A stretch of DNA of 23,554 nt, from positions 1-23,554 of the IMG/VR virus record IMGVR_UViG_3300030104_000277. One strand, written 5' to 3'. The stretch is from a virus. The notes below the pieces were generated by a model that worked only from the letters and a program-made list of their open reading frames with translations, was not told the DNA's origin and did no database searches. This document shows positions 13,730 through 22,075 of the stretch, piece after piece (position 1 is the first letter of the stretch; each line of letters opens with the position of its first letter). The translations under genes and the position numbers were made by a program.

Positions 13730-14533
13730 ATGGCAGAAGAAAAGAAAATAAGACCGATAATAGCTACCTCGCCTAGTGAGGCAGCTTTACAGACTATTGA
13801 TGAATTGAATGCTAAAGATATTTCACTTGAGGAATTTTTAGGTCCTGATTTAGCTAAAACTATTGATGAACCTAAAGTTCCTTTAAGTGAAAAATCTAGC
13901 GAAGTTAATCAGTCTGAAAACTTAGAAGAAGTTGTTAAACACTTATCAGATAAACAAGAAGTACCCGGGAGTTCATTAGCGAGAAGCCCAGACAATGCTT
14001 TTCCTTGGGAAAGCCCTCCAACATTTGCTAGTCCGAGAGAAGCTCAAGATGCTATGTTTGGCATGTTGTCTACCCCCGAAGTAACTGAAAATATTTTAAA
14101 AGGTTTAAGTATGGGAATGCCTGTTACAGATTTAACAAGTATTTTAGTATTTAAAGGTTTTATTGATGGAGCTTATAATCCAGATGTAGCTTTACTTATT
14201 AGTGAGCCAGTAGCATTTTTTATTATGGCTCTAGGAGAAAAAGCTAATATTGATTACAAAATAGAAAGCGATGACTCAGACTTAGATGACTTAGAAAGAA
14301 CTTCAATAGACGATAGAGCTTTAGAAGAACTTGAAAAAGCTGGTGGTATTGGACAGATTCAAAAAGCTATAAAAGAAAAAGAAGTATCAAAACGTAATAT
14401 TCCAGCAGATATTGTTAAAGAAGTAGAACAACGAGTAACACCAAGTTTACTAGCACCTTCTACAGATACGCCAGTTGAAGCAGAACCAGAACAAACAGAA
14501 AATAAAACAGAAAGTTTATTAAGTAGGACATAA
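13730..14533 (+). CDS. Probable virion structural protein, 267 residues
   Basis: The N-terminal 85 residues are acidic and probably disordered (Glu, Ser and Lys-rich). A conserved-looking core follows: NAFPWESPPTFASPREAQDA, then a helical part with LKGLSMGMPVTDLTSILVFK and FIDGAYNPDVALLISEPVAF. The last 95 residues are charged and helical, ending in Pro/Glu-rich sequence. The hydrophobic stretch around residues 140-170 is interrupted by charges, so it is more likely a buried helix bundle than a membrane segment. The start is 4 bases after the previous stop. I recall the PWE...F.SP..A...GFI.GAY.PDVA..ISEP core in marine phage virion proteins, but no defined role. Confidence 0.62.
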   Translation: MAEEKKIRPIIATSPSEAALQTIDELNAKDISLEEFLGPDLAKTIDEPKVPLSEKSSEVNQSENLEEVVKHLSDKQEVPGSSLARSPDNAFPWESPPTFASPREAQDAMFGMLSTPEVTENILKGLSMGMPVTDLTSILVFKGFIDGAYNPDVALLISEPVAFFIMALGEKANIDYKIESDDSDLDDLERTSIDDRALEELEKAGGIGQIQKAIKEKEVSKRNIPADIVKEVEQRVTPSLLAPSTDTPVEAEPEQTENKTESLLSRT

Positions 14534-14535
14534 TC

Positions 14536-16371
14536 ATGGCAGAAAATAAAGAATTAAATCTAGACTCGTTGTTAGCAGCAAAGCAATACGAAACATCATC
14601 TAGAAAAAAAAGAGAAGATAAACAATACATCAAAGAAGTTCTAACTGATTTTGGTAGTAGATTTATGAGTTCTTTATTAATTGACCAACCGGCTGCTATG
14701 CGTAAAGAATTTATACAAGCTAATTTACAAGATGCTAAATTTCAAGCAGCTATTGAAAGAGAAAAAATAAAACATAAAACAGCTTATGTAGCAGATAGAA
14801 AAGAAGACTTAGATTTTGTTAACTCATTTTCGACTCCAGATATTGGATTTTATAAGTTAGCAGAAAAAAACTTTTTAGCTACTGAAGAAGGTAAAAAATA
14901 TATTGAGTTAGGTGCAGATGATGCTTATTTAGATTTTCCTACAGAAGTTACTGACAGTATTATAAAAAGTAAAAAAGATTTTTTAACAAGTGAAGGTGAA
15001 AGACTAAAGAACTTATATCAACCTTATATTGATAACCCTGATTTAATTATTGAACAATTAACTGCTCCAGACAGATTAAGTAAACAAGTAAGAGATTCAT
15101 TGTATGCTAAGACTTATGCAGATGCAGAGGCTCAGTTTGGAACTTTTAATTTTATTAAAAATTTATTTGGAGCAAACGTTGCTACACATTCTAGATATAC
15201 TTATTTACAAGATGAAATTGAAGCAAGAATAGAAGCTGAAACTCAAAAAATTAAAGAGATAGCAGACTTTAATACTTTTGCTGACGGTAAAAAAGCAAGT
15301 GAAACAACATTAACTTCCCCGTTTGCATTAGGAGCTTCTTATAAAAACAGATTTACTAAAATGAATACTGCTTTTAAAGATATGAGTACAAAAAATGCTC
15401 AACAAAGAGCTAAAGAACTTTTTACAGTACCACCAAAAAGAATACTGGTACTAGAAGACTCAGCTCAAGCAGATGGAGAGTTAATATCTGGTGCTCTATT
15501 AACATCTGAACAAAGAACTAAACTTAGAGAAGATAATAAAACTAATCAGTTACCGCAAAACATATTTTTTGAATCAACTACTGAAGGTTATATTTATGGA
15601 CAATATGATGGAGATGAGTTAAGAAAACGTAAAAGTGTAGAGTTAGGTCTTAATCCTGATTTAGACCCAACACAACAAGTTAAAGTTAGGGCAAAGACTG
15701 TAGACAAAGATGGTAATATTCGTTTTGTAGAACAAAATATTGGTCTGAATGAAGCTTTAATAGCAGACGTTACTTTAGGAGCAGAATTTTTTAGACATAA
15801 AGATTTAACAGAAACTAAGGATATGACCCTAGTTCAACAGAATGATGTTGGCTTTAATTACGAAAGACAATATGTAAAATTCTTAGTAGAGTCTGGTAAT
15901 ATCTGGTATGACCGTAATGGAGTATTACATTATGACCGACCTTCATTAGCTAGAGATTTAACTCAAGCCAATGATGTTTCTAAAGGTTTTAATGAAGCAG
16001 ATGTTATAAATGCTAGATTAACGAGTCAATTAGACAAAGAATCTTTAACAACTGAAGACTTTTTTAATCAAAGTATTGATATAAAAATTAACACTATTAG
16101 AAATTCTAATATGCCACCAGATTTACTAGAAGAAAAACTTGGTCAACTCGAAAATTTAAATACCGAAAAAGATAGACAACAAGAGTTTTTAATTAATCTT
16201 GTTATGCCACCAAAAGATTTAAGAGGCACAATTGTAAAATATAGTAATCATTATTTCTCAGCCGGTGAATTAACTGATAGACAAAAAGAAGCTTTATACA
16301 ATCGTTTTATAATGGACTTTAATGACAATGAAGACTTTCCATTATTAAAAACTATCTTTCAAATTAAATGA
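14536..16371 (+). CDS. Internal virion protein, 611 residues (gp15-like position)
   Basis: The protein is hydrophilic and mostly helical in the N-terminal 270 residues (many Lys/Glu, for example SSRKKREDKQYIKEVLTDFG, then a helical array to about residue 270), more mixed with strands around 300-440 (RILVLEDSAQADGELISGAL, NIFFESTTEGYIYGQYDGDE), and helical again at the end. There is no Cys, signal peptide or membrane segment. It sits directly before the 1331-residue gp16-like protein, and their genes overlap (ATGA), as expected for partners made together. T7 gp15 forms the middle part of the trans-envelope channel; the same role here is inferred from order and size only. AGGA lies upstream of the ATG. 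Confidence 0.6.
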   Translation: MAENKELNLDSLLAAKQYETSSRKKREDKQYIKEVLTDFGSRFMSSLLIDQPAAMRKEFIQANLQDAKFQAAIEREKIKHKTAYVADRKEDLDFVNSFSTPDIGFYKLAEKNFLATEEGKKYIELGADDAYLDFPTEVTDSIIKSKKDFLTSEGERLKNLYQPYIDNPDLIIEQLTAPDRLSKQVRDSLYAKTYADAEAQFGTFNFIKNLFGANVATHSRYTYLQDEIEARIEAETQKIKEIADFNTFADGKKASETTLTSPFALGASYKNRFTKMNTAFKDMSTKNAQQRAKELFTVPPKRILVLEDSAQADGELISGALLTSEQRTKLREDNKTNQLPQNIFFESTTEGYIYGQYDGDELRKRKSVELGLNPDLDPTQQVKVRAKTVDKDGNIRFVEQNIGLNEALIADVTLGAEFFRHKDLTETKDMTLVQQNDVGFNYERQYVKFLVESGNIWYDRNGVLHYDRPSLARDLTQANDVSKGFNEADVINARLTSQLDKESLTTEDFFNQSIDIKINTIRNSNMPPDLLEEKLGQLENLNTEKDRQQEFLINLVMPPKDLRGTIVKYSNHYFSAGELTDRQKEALYNRFIMDFNDNEDFPLLKTIFQIK

Positions 16372-19300
16372 ATAGATACACTATAGAAGAACCTGATTTT
16401 TTTTCTATTGCGGAAACTCCTACTTCTAAAGAAGTCGAAGAAGAAAAAATAGCAATAGACAATAAACCATACAGATATAGAATTGATGACAGAGCAGACA
16501 TTGATTTATTTGGCTCTGAGGTAAAATCACAACCTCGTCAAACTTTTCAAAGCGTATATGAGTTTGAAAATGATGAAGATGTTTTAAAAGATTGGGATAT
16601 TCTTGCCAATGCTATTAATGAAAATGGCGAAGGTATAGCTGAGACTTTAAGAGACACAGACTTTAATTTAACAAAAGCTATGGTAAGAGCTGGTCAAACA
16701 AATCAATTTACTCAGCAAGAAAAAGATGCTTACAATCGATTACGAACTAAATTTGCTAATACAAAATTAAAAGGCTTTTACGAATACTTTGAATTAATAG
16801 GTAATGCAACTGTTGATACTGTATTCGACCCTTTTACCTTAGTAGCTTTAGTAGCAGCTCCTTTTACTGGAGGAACTTCTTTAGCAGCCAAACAAGCAGC
16901 AGCTACAGCAGTTTTACAAGGTTCGAAAAGATATGCATTAGCTAAAGCTATTCAAGCAACAGCAACTAAACCTGTTACCTATACAACTCTTGAAGGAGCA
17001 GCTTGGAATGGACTTCACAACTATTACAATCAAGATATAGATGTTGATTTAGGTAATCGAGACAATATTGATTGGAAAGAAGTTGGAACATCTTCAGCAA
17101 TAGGAGGAGGAGTTGGTCTTGGTCTTGGAGCTGGTGTTGGCTTATACAGTGGAGCAAAATATTATAATAGATTGCAACGTTATCATAATGAAGATTCGAT
17201 TTTAAAATATATAGATGGTTTAGATAAAGAAGCTGTTAAAAGTGTAGACGAAGTTACCGGAGCTAATAAAAAGTTTTATGAAGGCAAAAAAAGTATTGCG
17301 GGTAAAACAGCTTCAGAGTGGGTAGATTATACAATATCTAGATTACCTATGTTTGGTAAAGCTACCAGTGAATTTTTATCTTTAGCAAAAGGTGCAGACA
17401 GTGTTAAAGATTTTATTTTAAAACTTAGATACGATGGCACAAGAACTATCTTTGGTACAAAACAAGCTGGTGATTCAGTTGGAGCATTATCTTATTTTGA
17501 AAATTTAGCAAACTATAATGGTAAATATGCTGGTATAGGTATTAATCGAGCATTTAATCATATTGGTTATGGTCCGGGAAGAAAATTAACTGCTAAAGAT
17601 AATAATGCTTTACATCAATTAATGTTAGATGATAACACTAAAAAGTTTATACATACTGATGGTGTTGAATACGACATACCTAAAGAAGTACAAGAAGCTT
17701 ATTTTGGTAAAAAAGAAATAGGTTTAGTAGGTATCAAAGATATTATGGATGATATTTTTGAAGAGGGAGTTAAATTAGGCGAGTTTACTCCGGGTCAAAA
17801 AGTTCTTAATTATTTTCCAAGAGTATTTAATTACGGAGCACTTTCTAAAAATCAAGATAGATTTAAAAAATTATTAAAGAAATACGGTACAACCGATGAA
17901 ACTACTGGAGAGTTTACTCCTTATGCTGCTACCGATGCAGATGCCGATGCAATTGTAAAAGACATGTTAGACTTGAGATATAGTCAATTTGATGTTAAAC
18001 CAAAAGGCAGTGGCACTAGAAGCTTTCAACAACATCGAGTATTTAGTGAAATACCTGATGAAGAGTTAGGTTTCTTTTTAGATAATACTGGCAGTTCTTT
18101 TGTTAGCAATAATGTGATGGAAGTTCTAAGTGAGTACGTAGGCAGTGTTGCACAATTATATGCTCGTAAAAAAACTTTTGGAGTTAGAAATATAGAACAG
18201 TTTGAAAATACTACATTAAAAAATATTAAAGACGAATTAAAACTGTTAGGTGCAAGTGATGAACAAATAGCTACCACTGCTAATGGGCTTACAAATTTAT
18301 TCGGAGAAGTTACAGGATTATCTGGAAAAGGATTAGCACCTGAAGGACCATTAGGCAGAGCTGGAAACATTGCTTCTGAATCTGTTAGATTAATTCAACA
18401 AGCTGCTCACTTAGCCCTTGCAGTGCCTTCAAGTATTACTGAACCTTTATTAATGTTTCAAAGAGTTGGGATTAGAGATTATCCCAGAGTAGTGCATAAT
18501 ATTGCTCAAGGTATTTGGAAAGAAATAACAAAAAATACCGACCAACTTTATCAAATAGGTAAAGCTAGACTAGGACTAGGTAAAGCTAAGTTCAAAGATT
18601 TAGATGATGAATACTGGCAAGAATTATATGCTGGTGGAATGGCTATTGAAAACAATATTCTTGAAGGTTTAGATAGATTAGCAAGTGGTGAAAGATTTTA
18701 TAACAAACGTTTAAGAACTTGGTCTGATAGATTTTTTAAAATGAATTTATTAACACAGTGGACTAGAGCTGTGCAAGGTGCAGCTTTTACTTCCGGAAAA
18801 CTTTTAATTAGAAGAAACCTACAAAAACTTTACGACCACAAATTAGGAGTTGCAAAATTAACTGAAGGTGACTTTAGAGGTCTAGGTATGAACAAAAAAG
18901 AATACTTAGAAAAGCAACTACAAGAGTTAGGTATTGACCCTGAAGAAGGCATGGCTTGGTATCGAAGTTCATTAGATGACAATTTAGACTTTAATGTAAA
19001 TAAATCTCAGCAATCTCCTTTTTATAAAGAAAAGTATTTAGAAGGGGCTAAGAGATTTACTAATGAAACTATTTTAAACCCTAATAGAGCAGCAGCAGCT
19101 AAATCAATATTAATGCAAAGTGGTTGGGGTAAACTTGCATTTCAATTTATGAGTTACCCGACTTTATTTAATAATGTAGTAATAAAAAGAATGTTAAATG
19201 AACTTAGAGAATATCCAGTGCAGACTTCACCTAAACTTTTAATTACAGGATTTTTAATGACTTCTATTGCTATGCAAATGAATTTACTTAGGAATCCAGA

Positions 19301-20363
19301 AAGACATACTAAAATGTCGGATGAAGAAAATGTTTTAGAAGCAGCAGAAAGATGGGGTGCATTAGCTCAAGGTTCAATGGTGAAAAGAACTGCCGAAGCT
19401 GCTAAGTACGGTTCAGGATTTACAGGCTCTTTAACAAGAGGAGTCTTTGGTCCATCTGTAGGTGATGCTTTAGATTCTATTGAATATAAATTAGGTCCAA
19501 CTTCTATTGTTGCTCGAAATATACCTTTTTCGCAAGTTATAAAAAGATTAGAACCAGAAAAATATAAAGAGTTTCAAACATGGGCTAAAGAAATGGATGA
19601 AAGTTATTTTGGTTTACTTGATGATGAAACTTCTTATCAAGAATATAGCTCATATAGAACTGGAGGTTTAGTAACAAATGTGCCTAATGCTGCTCCAGAA
19701 CCAGAAAAAAGAGTTAATAAAATGACTGGTGTGCCTTATGATATTGAAGCTGGTCCATCAGCACAGCCAGAAAAAACCAGAGCAGGTTTGAGTGAGGAAG
19801 GTAAGTTACTAGCTACATTAGCTCGTAGACAAAAGCTTAGTGAAGGAGGACAGCCTCAAAGTTATCAAGATATTTTGTTTAATTTTATCGCACAAGCCGA
19901 AGATGCTAAATTATATGAACGTATGTTAAAAGGAGAAAATCCTGAATTAACAGCATATTTACCAACTCCCAATGATGTACAAACTATTGGGTTTGGTAGA
20001 ACTAGAGGTGTAACTAAAGACACAAAAAGCACTTTAGAAGAAGAAAAAAATAAATTAAGAGAAGAACTTGAATTATTTGAAAGAGAAACAATTAAGAGTA
20101 TTGGTCAAAAAAGATTTGATAGTTTAAATAATAATCAAAAAGCAGCAGTAGTAAGTTTAATTTTTAATGTTGGTCGAAGTGCATTCGATGGAACAAACGC
20201 ACAAAAAGCAATAAAATCTGGAGATTTGGATACATTTATGAAAGAAGCATTTGACCCGCAACTAGGCTTTACAAAACAAAGAAATGCTGATGGACAACTA
20301 GAAATTTTAGAGGGCTTAAAAAATAGAAGACAAGCAGAGAAAGATTTATTTTTAAGAAACTAA
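16368..20363 (+). CDS. Large ejection protein (gp16-like) with C-terminal GH24 lysozyme domain
   Basis: At 1331 residues it is close to T7 gp16 (1318). Residues about 140-180 hold VFDPFTLVALVAAPFTGGTS; TTLEGAAWNGLHNYYNQ and a Gly-rich hydrophobic IGGGVGLGLGAGVGLYSG follow near 205-265, all typical of marine phage gp16-like proteins. A long helical body runs to about 1080, then GGLVTNVPNAAPEPEKRVNK and TGVPYDIEAG. The last 165 residues are a phage-lysozyme (GH24) domain: GENPELTAYLPTPNDVQTIG, LNNNQKAAVVSLIFNVG and GLKNRRQAEKDLF. Candidate catalytic residues are Glu1190 and Thr1206; the usual Asp position is occupied by Pro/Thr. The likely job is to enter the periplasm at infection, cut the cell wall and form a DNA channel. 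The start overlaps the previous stop and lacks a clear ribosome binding site. Confidence 0.8.
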   Translation: MNRYTIEEPDFFSIAETPTSKEVEEEKIAIDNKPYRYRIDDRADIDLFGSEVKSQPRQTFQSVYEFENDEDVLKDWDILANAINENGEGIAETLRDTDFNLTKAMVRAGQTNQFTQQEKDAYNRLRTKFANTKLKGFYEYFELIGNATVDTVFDPFTLVALVAAPFTGGTSLAAKQAAATAVLQGSKRYALAKAIQATATKPVTYTTLEGAAWNGLHNYYNQDIDVDLGNRDNIDWKEVGTSSAIGGGVGLGLGAGVGLYSGAKYYNRLQRYHNEDSILKYIDGLDKEAVKSVDEVTGANKKFYEGKKSIAGKTASEWVDYTISRLPMFGKATSEFLSLAKGADSVKDFILKLRYDGTRTIFGTKQAGDSVGALSYFENLANYNGKYAGIGINRAFNHIGYGPGRKLTAKDNNALHQLMLDDNTKKFIHTDGVEYDIPKEVQEAYFGKKEIGLVGIKDIMDDIFEEGVKLGEFTPGQKVLNYFPRVFNYGALSKNQDRFKKLLKKYGTTDETTGEFTPYAATDADADAIVKDMLDLRYSQFDVKPKGSGTRSFQQHRVFSEIPDEELGFFLDNTGSSFVSNNVMEVLSEYVGSVAQLYARKKTFGVRNIEQFENTTLKNIKDELKLLGASDEQIATTANGLTNLFGEVTGLSGKGLAPEGPLGRAGNIASESVRLIQQAAHLALAVPSSITEPLLMFQRVGIRDYPRVVHNIAQGIWKEITKNTDQLYQIGKARLGLGKAKFKDLDDEYWQELYAGGMAIENNILEGLDRLASGERFYNKRLRTWSDRFFKMNLLTQWTRAVQGAAFTSGKLLIRRNLQKLYDHKLGVAKLTEGDFRGLGMNKKEYLEKQLQELGIDPEEGMAWYRSSLDDNLDFNVNKSQQSPFYKEKYLEGAKRFTNETILNPNRAAAAKSILMQSGWGKLAFQFMSYPTLFNNVVIKRMLNELREYPVQTSPKLLITGFLMTSIAMQMNLLRNPERHTKMSDEENVLEAAERWGALAQGSMVKRTAEAAKYGSGFTGSLTRGVFGPSVGDALDSIEYKLGPTSIVARNIPFSQVIKRLEPEKYKEFQTWAKEMDESYFGLLDDETSYQEYSSYRTGGLVTNVPNAAPEPEKRVNKMTGVPYDIEAGPSAQPEKTRAGLSEEGKLLATLARRQKLSEGGQPQSYQDILFNFIAQAEDAKLYERMLKGENPELTAYLPTPNDVQTIGFGRTRGVTKDTKSTLEEEKNKLREELELFERETIKSIGQKRFDSLNNNQKAAVVSLIFNVGRSAFDGTNAQKAIKSGDLDTFMKEAFDPQLGFTKQRNADGQLEILEGLKNRRQAEKDLFLRN
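19860..20363 (+). other. GH24 (T4-lysozyme-like) domain at the end of the ejection protein
   Basis: Residues 1165-1331 contain the substrate-cleft motif TIGFGRTRGV preceded at the right distance (16 residues) by Glu1190, then the helical LNNNQKAAVVSLIFNVGRSA and the closing NRRQAE. No in-frame start with a ribosome binding site precedes it, so it is part of the larger protein. Confidence 0.82.
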
Positions 20364-20605
20364 TGTTATTGTATACAGAAAAACAACTAGATAGAGCTTA
20401 TCAGATAGACTGTAGAGCTCGTACTCGCAACAATACTCCTTGGATAAAAAGAGAAGAGTTTAGAGACATTTACGAAGATTTGATGGAAATCTATATGTTG
20501 CAGTTAGACAAACATCATGCATTAGACCCCGATGCTCCAGATTTTATTTTAGATTCATTGAACGAAATAATAGGACAAAGTTTGCATTTTGAACCGGAGG
20601 ACTAA
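20363..20605 (+). CDS. Small conserved phage protein, 80 residues, unknown function
   Basis: Both ends overlap neighbours by one base (TAATG), so it is coupled to the ejection protein before it and the holin-like gene after it. The product starts MLLYTEKQLDRAYQIDCRAR and is helical and acidic, with EEFRDIYEDLMEIYMLQLD in the middle and a Cys at residue 17. There is no membrane segment or signal peptide. I recall the MLLYTE.QL..AY...EEFR.I.ED.ME pattern in many marine phages at the same place, between the ejection and holin-like genes. No function is known to me. A role in lysis timing or virion assembly would fit the place but is a guess. Confidence 0.68.
   Translation: MLLYTEKQLDRAYQIDCRARTRNNTPWIKREEFRDIYEDLMEIYMLQLDKHHALDPDAPDFILDSLNEIIGQSLHFEPED
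20596..20600 (+). promoter_or_regulatory. Ribosome binding site of the holin-like gene
   Basis: GGAGG lies 4 bases before the ATG at 20605, inside the end of the 80-residue gene, alongside a TAATG overlap. Confidence 0.65.
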
Positions 20606-21039
20606 TGGGTTTTCCGTTTGAGATTATAACAATGCTAGGCTCTACCGTATTGGGTGGGGTCATGAGTATATGGGCAGAAAATAGAAAAGCTAAAGCCGAA
20701 GAACAAAGACTTCTTATCACAAGAGGCGAGTTTGAAATGAAAGCAGTAAAAGCTGCTAGAGATAATAAAGATGTAGGCTTTCAATGGACTCGTAGAATTA
20801 TCGCACTAACTGCAGTTTTTGCAATTATTGTTTTACCTAAACTTGTAGCAATATTTGCTCCAGATGTTTCAGTAACTGTTGGGTATACACAATTTAAACC
20901 CGGATTTTTATTTTTTACTAAAGATGTAGAAATATTTAAATGGGTTACATTTGAAGGGTTAGTAATTACGCAGTTAGATACTAATTTAGTATCAGCTATT
21001 ATAGGAATGTATTTTGGTGGGAGTCTAGTCAAGAAATAA
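20605..21039 (+). CDS. Holin-like membrane protein with three hydrophobic segments, 144 residues
   Basis: Hydrophobic segments lie near residues 5-22 (FEIITMLGSTVLGGVMSIW), 62-86 (TRRIIALTAVFAIIVLPKLV) and 120-142 (ending SAIIGMYFGGSLVKK). The linker between the first two is a charged helix (NRKAKAEEQRLL). Three segments, small size and a place after a lysozyme-bearing protein fit a phage holin, and the ending resembles the three-segment holins of gene-transfer-agent type. VSVTVGYTQFKPGFLFF between segments two and three is a pattern I recall from marine phage proteins often labelled holin. A holin would form holes in the inner membrane to time lysis. Lysis activity has not been shown; a virion membrane protein is possible. 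Confidence 0.68.
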   Translation: MGFPFEIITMLGSTVLGGVMSIWAENRKAKAEEQRLLITRGEFEMKAVKAARDNKDVGFQWTRRIIALTAVFAIIVLPKLVAIFAPDVSVTVGYTQFKPGFLFFTKDVEIFKWVTFEGLVITQLDTNLVSAIIGMYFGGSLVKK

Positions 21040-21041
21040 AA

Positions 21042-21047
21042 AAGGAG
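21042..21047 (+). promoter_or_regulatory. Ribosome binding site of the Asn/Thr-repeat gene
   Basis: AAGGAG in an A-rich intergenic stretch, 5 bases before the ATG at 21053. It is the one clear spacer in this part of the operon and suggests independent initiation. Confidence 0.7.
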
Positions 21048-21052
21048 TAAAA

Positions 21053-22075
21053 ATGAAAAGAGGGCTAATTGTTGGGGCGATATTATTATTTGCATTAAAT
21101 GTGCAATCAGACCAGACAGGTGACTGTACTGCTGGTACGCAATATTGTGAGCAAAATAGTTTAAATACTACTAATAATACTACTACGAATAATACTAATA
21201 CAAATACTAATACCAATAATAATACTAATACTAACACAAATACCAATACCAATACTAATACCAATACTAATACTAATACTAATGTAAATACAAATACTTC
21301 TACAAATACAAATGTAAATACAAATACGTCAACAAATACTAATAATAATAATAACGTAAATACTAATACTAATACTTCTACTTCTAATTCAACTGTTAAT
21401 TCAACAGTTAATCAAAACGTTAATAACAATAACACTAGTACTTCGACAAACACTAATAACAATACAAATACTAATAATACGACATCTGATAATACTAATA
21501 AAAATTACAATGAATCTAATTCAAATTCAAATGTAAACACTAATAATACAAATACTAATAATTCTACAGCTAATAATACTAATAATAATTATAATAAATC
21601 AGAGTCTACACAAACAATAAATCAAAATATAAATCAAAAAGCTCCTCCAGCTTCTGCGATTGCACCGAGTATTATGTCTTACTCACAGGACCTTTGTACC
21701 ACTGGAGTCTCTGGAGCTTTTCAAGGTCAATTATTTGGTATCTCTGGCGGTAAAGCAATTCGAGATGAAAACTGTGAGAGATTAAAATTATCAAAATATT
21801 TATACGATACTGGTATGAAAGTAGCAGCAGTGTCTATTCTTTGTCAAGACCCTAGAGTATTTAAAGCTATGAGCAATGCTGGAACTCCTTGTCCATACAA
21901 AGGTAAAATAGGAGACGAAGCTAAAGTTGCTTGGGCAGCAAACGTAGAAGAGACTCCAACATATAAAGAAGATTTAAAAAATTACGTTGCTAAGTGTAAA
22001 AAGACTAGAAATCTAAAAGGTATAAAAAAATCTGGCAGCACTTGTCGTAGAGAATTTCATGCACAAAGTAGCTAG
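21053..22075 (+). CDS. Exported protein with Asn/Thr repeat and Cys-rich C-terminal domain, 340 residues
   Basis: A Sec-type signal peptide is clear: MKRG, a hydrophobic core LIVGAILLFAL, and likely cleavage after VQS at residue 19. Next is a short part with two Cys (GDCTAGTQYC), then residues 38-196 made almost only of Asn, Thr and Ser. The C-terminal 144 residues form a conserved-looking domain with six Cys: SYSQDLCTTGVSGAFQGQLF, NCERLKLSKYLYDTGMKVAA, VSILCQDPRVFKAMSNAGTP. Eight Cys in all fits disulfides outside the cytoplasm. I recall this C-terminal domain (APPSAIAP..M.YSQD.C..G.SGA, NCER.KLS..L) in uncultured marine phages. Function is unknown. The repeat probably makes a long flexible stalk; surface display or secretion are possible. 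Confidence 0.75.
   Translation: MKRGLIVGAILLFALNVQSDQTGDCTAGTQYCEQNSLNTTNNTTTNNTNTNTNTNNNTNTNTNTNTNTNTNTNTNTNVNTNTSTNTNVNTNTSTNTNNNNNVNTNTNTSTSNSTVNSTVNQNVNNNNTSTSTNTNNNTNTNNTTSDNTNKNYNESNSNSNVNTNNTNTNNSTANNTNNNYNKSESTQTINQNINQKAPPASAIAPSIMSYSQDLCTTGVSGAFQGQLFGISGGKAIRDENCERLKLSKYLYDTGMKVAAVSILCQDPRVFKAMSNAGTPCPYKGKIGDEAKVAWAANVEETPTYKEDLKNYVAKCKKTRNLKGIKKSGSTCRREFHAQSS
21164..21640 (+). repeat. Asn/Thr low-complexity tract of about 159 codons
   Basis: The tract is built mainly from AAT/AAC and ACT/ACA/ACC codons, alternating as Asn-Thr over long runs, with blocks of Asn, Ser and Val (NVNTNTSTN type). Part of it (about 21195-21290) is a near-perfect 6-base repeat. All units keep the frame. 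Confidence 0.93.

Noticed and set aside
19700-19900. A separate endolysin gene starting inside the 1331-residue gene
   Set aside because: The Mets before the GH24 domain lack a ribosome binding site; an AAGGAGGA at 19844 is more than 20 bases from the next possible start. A fused domain is simpler.
21025-21264. Antisense frame rich in Val and Leu opposite the Asn/Thr tract, resembling a membrane protein
   Set aside because: It is the reverse of the Asn/Thr codon repeat; the hydrophobicity is an artefact of AAT/ACT read backwards.
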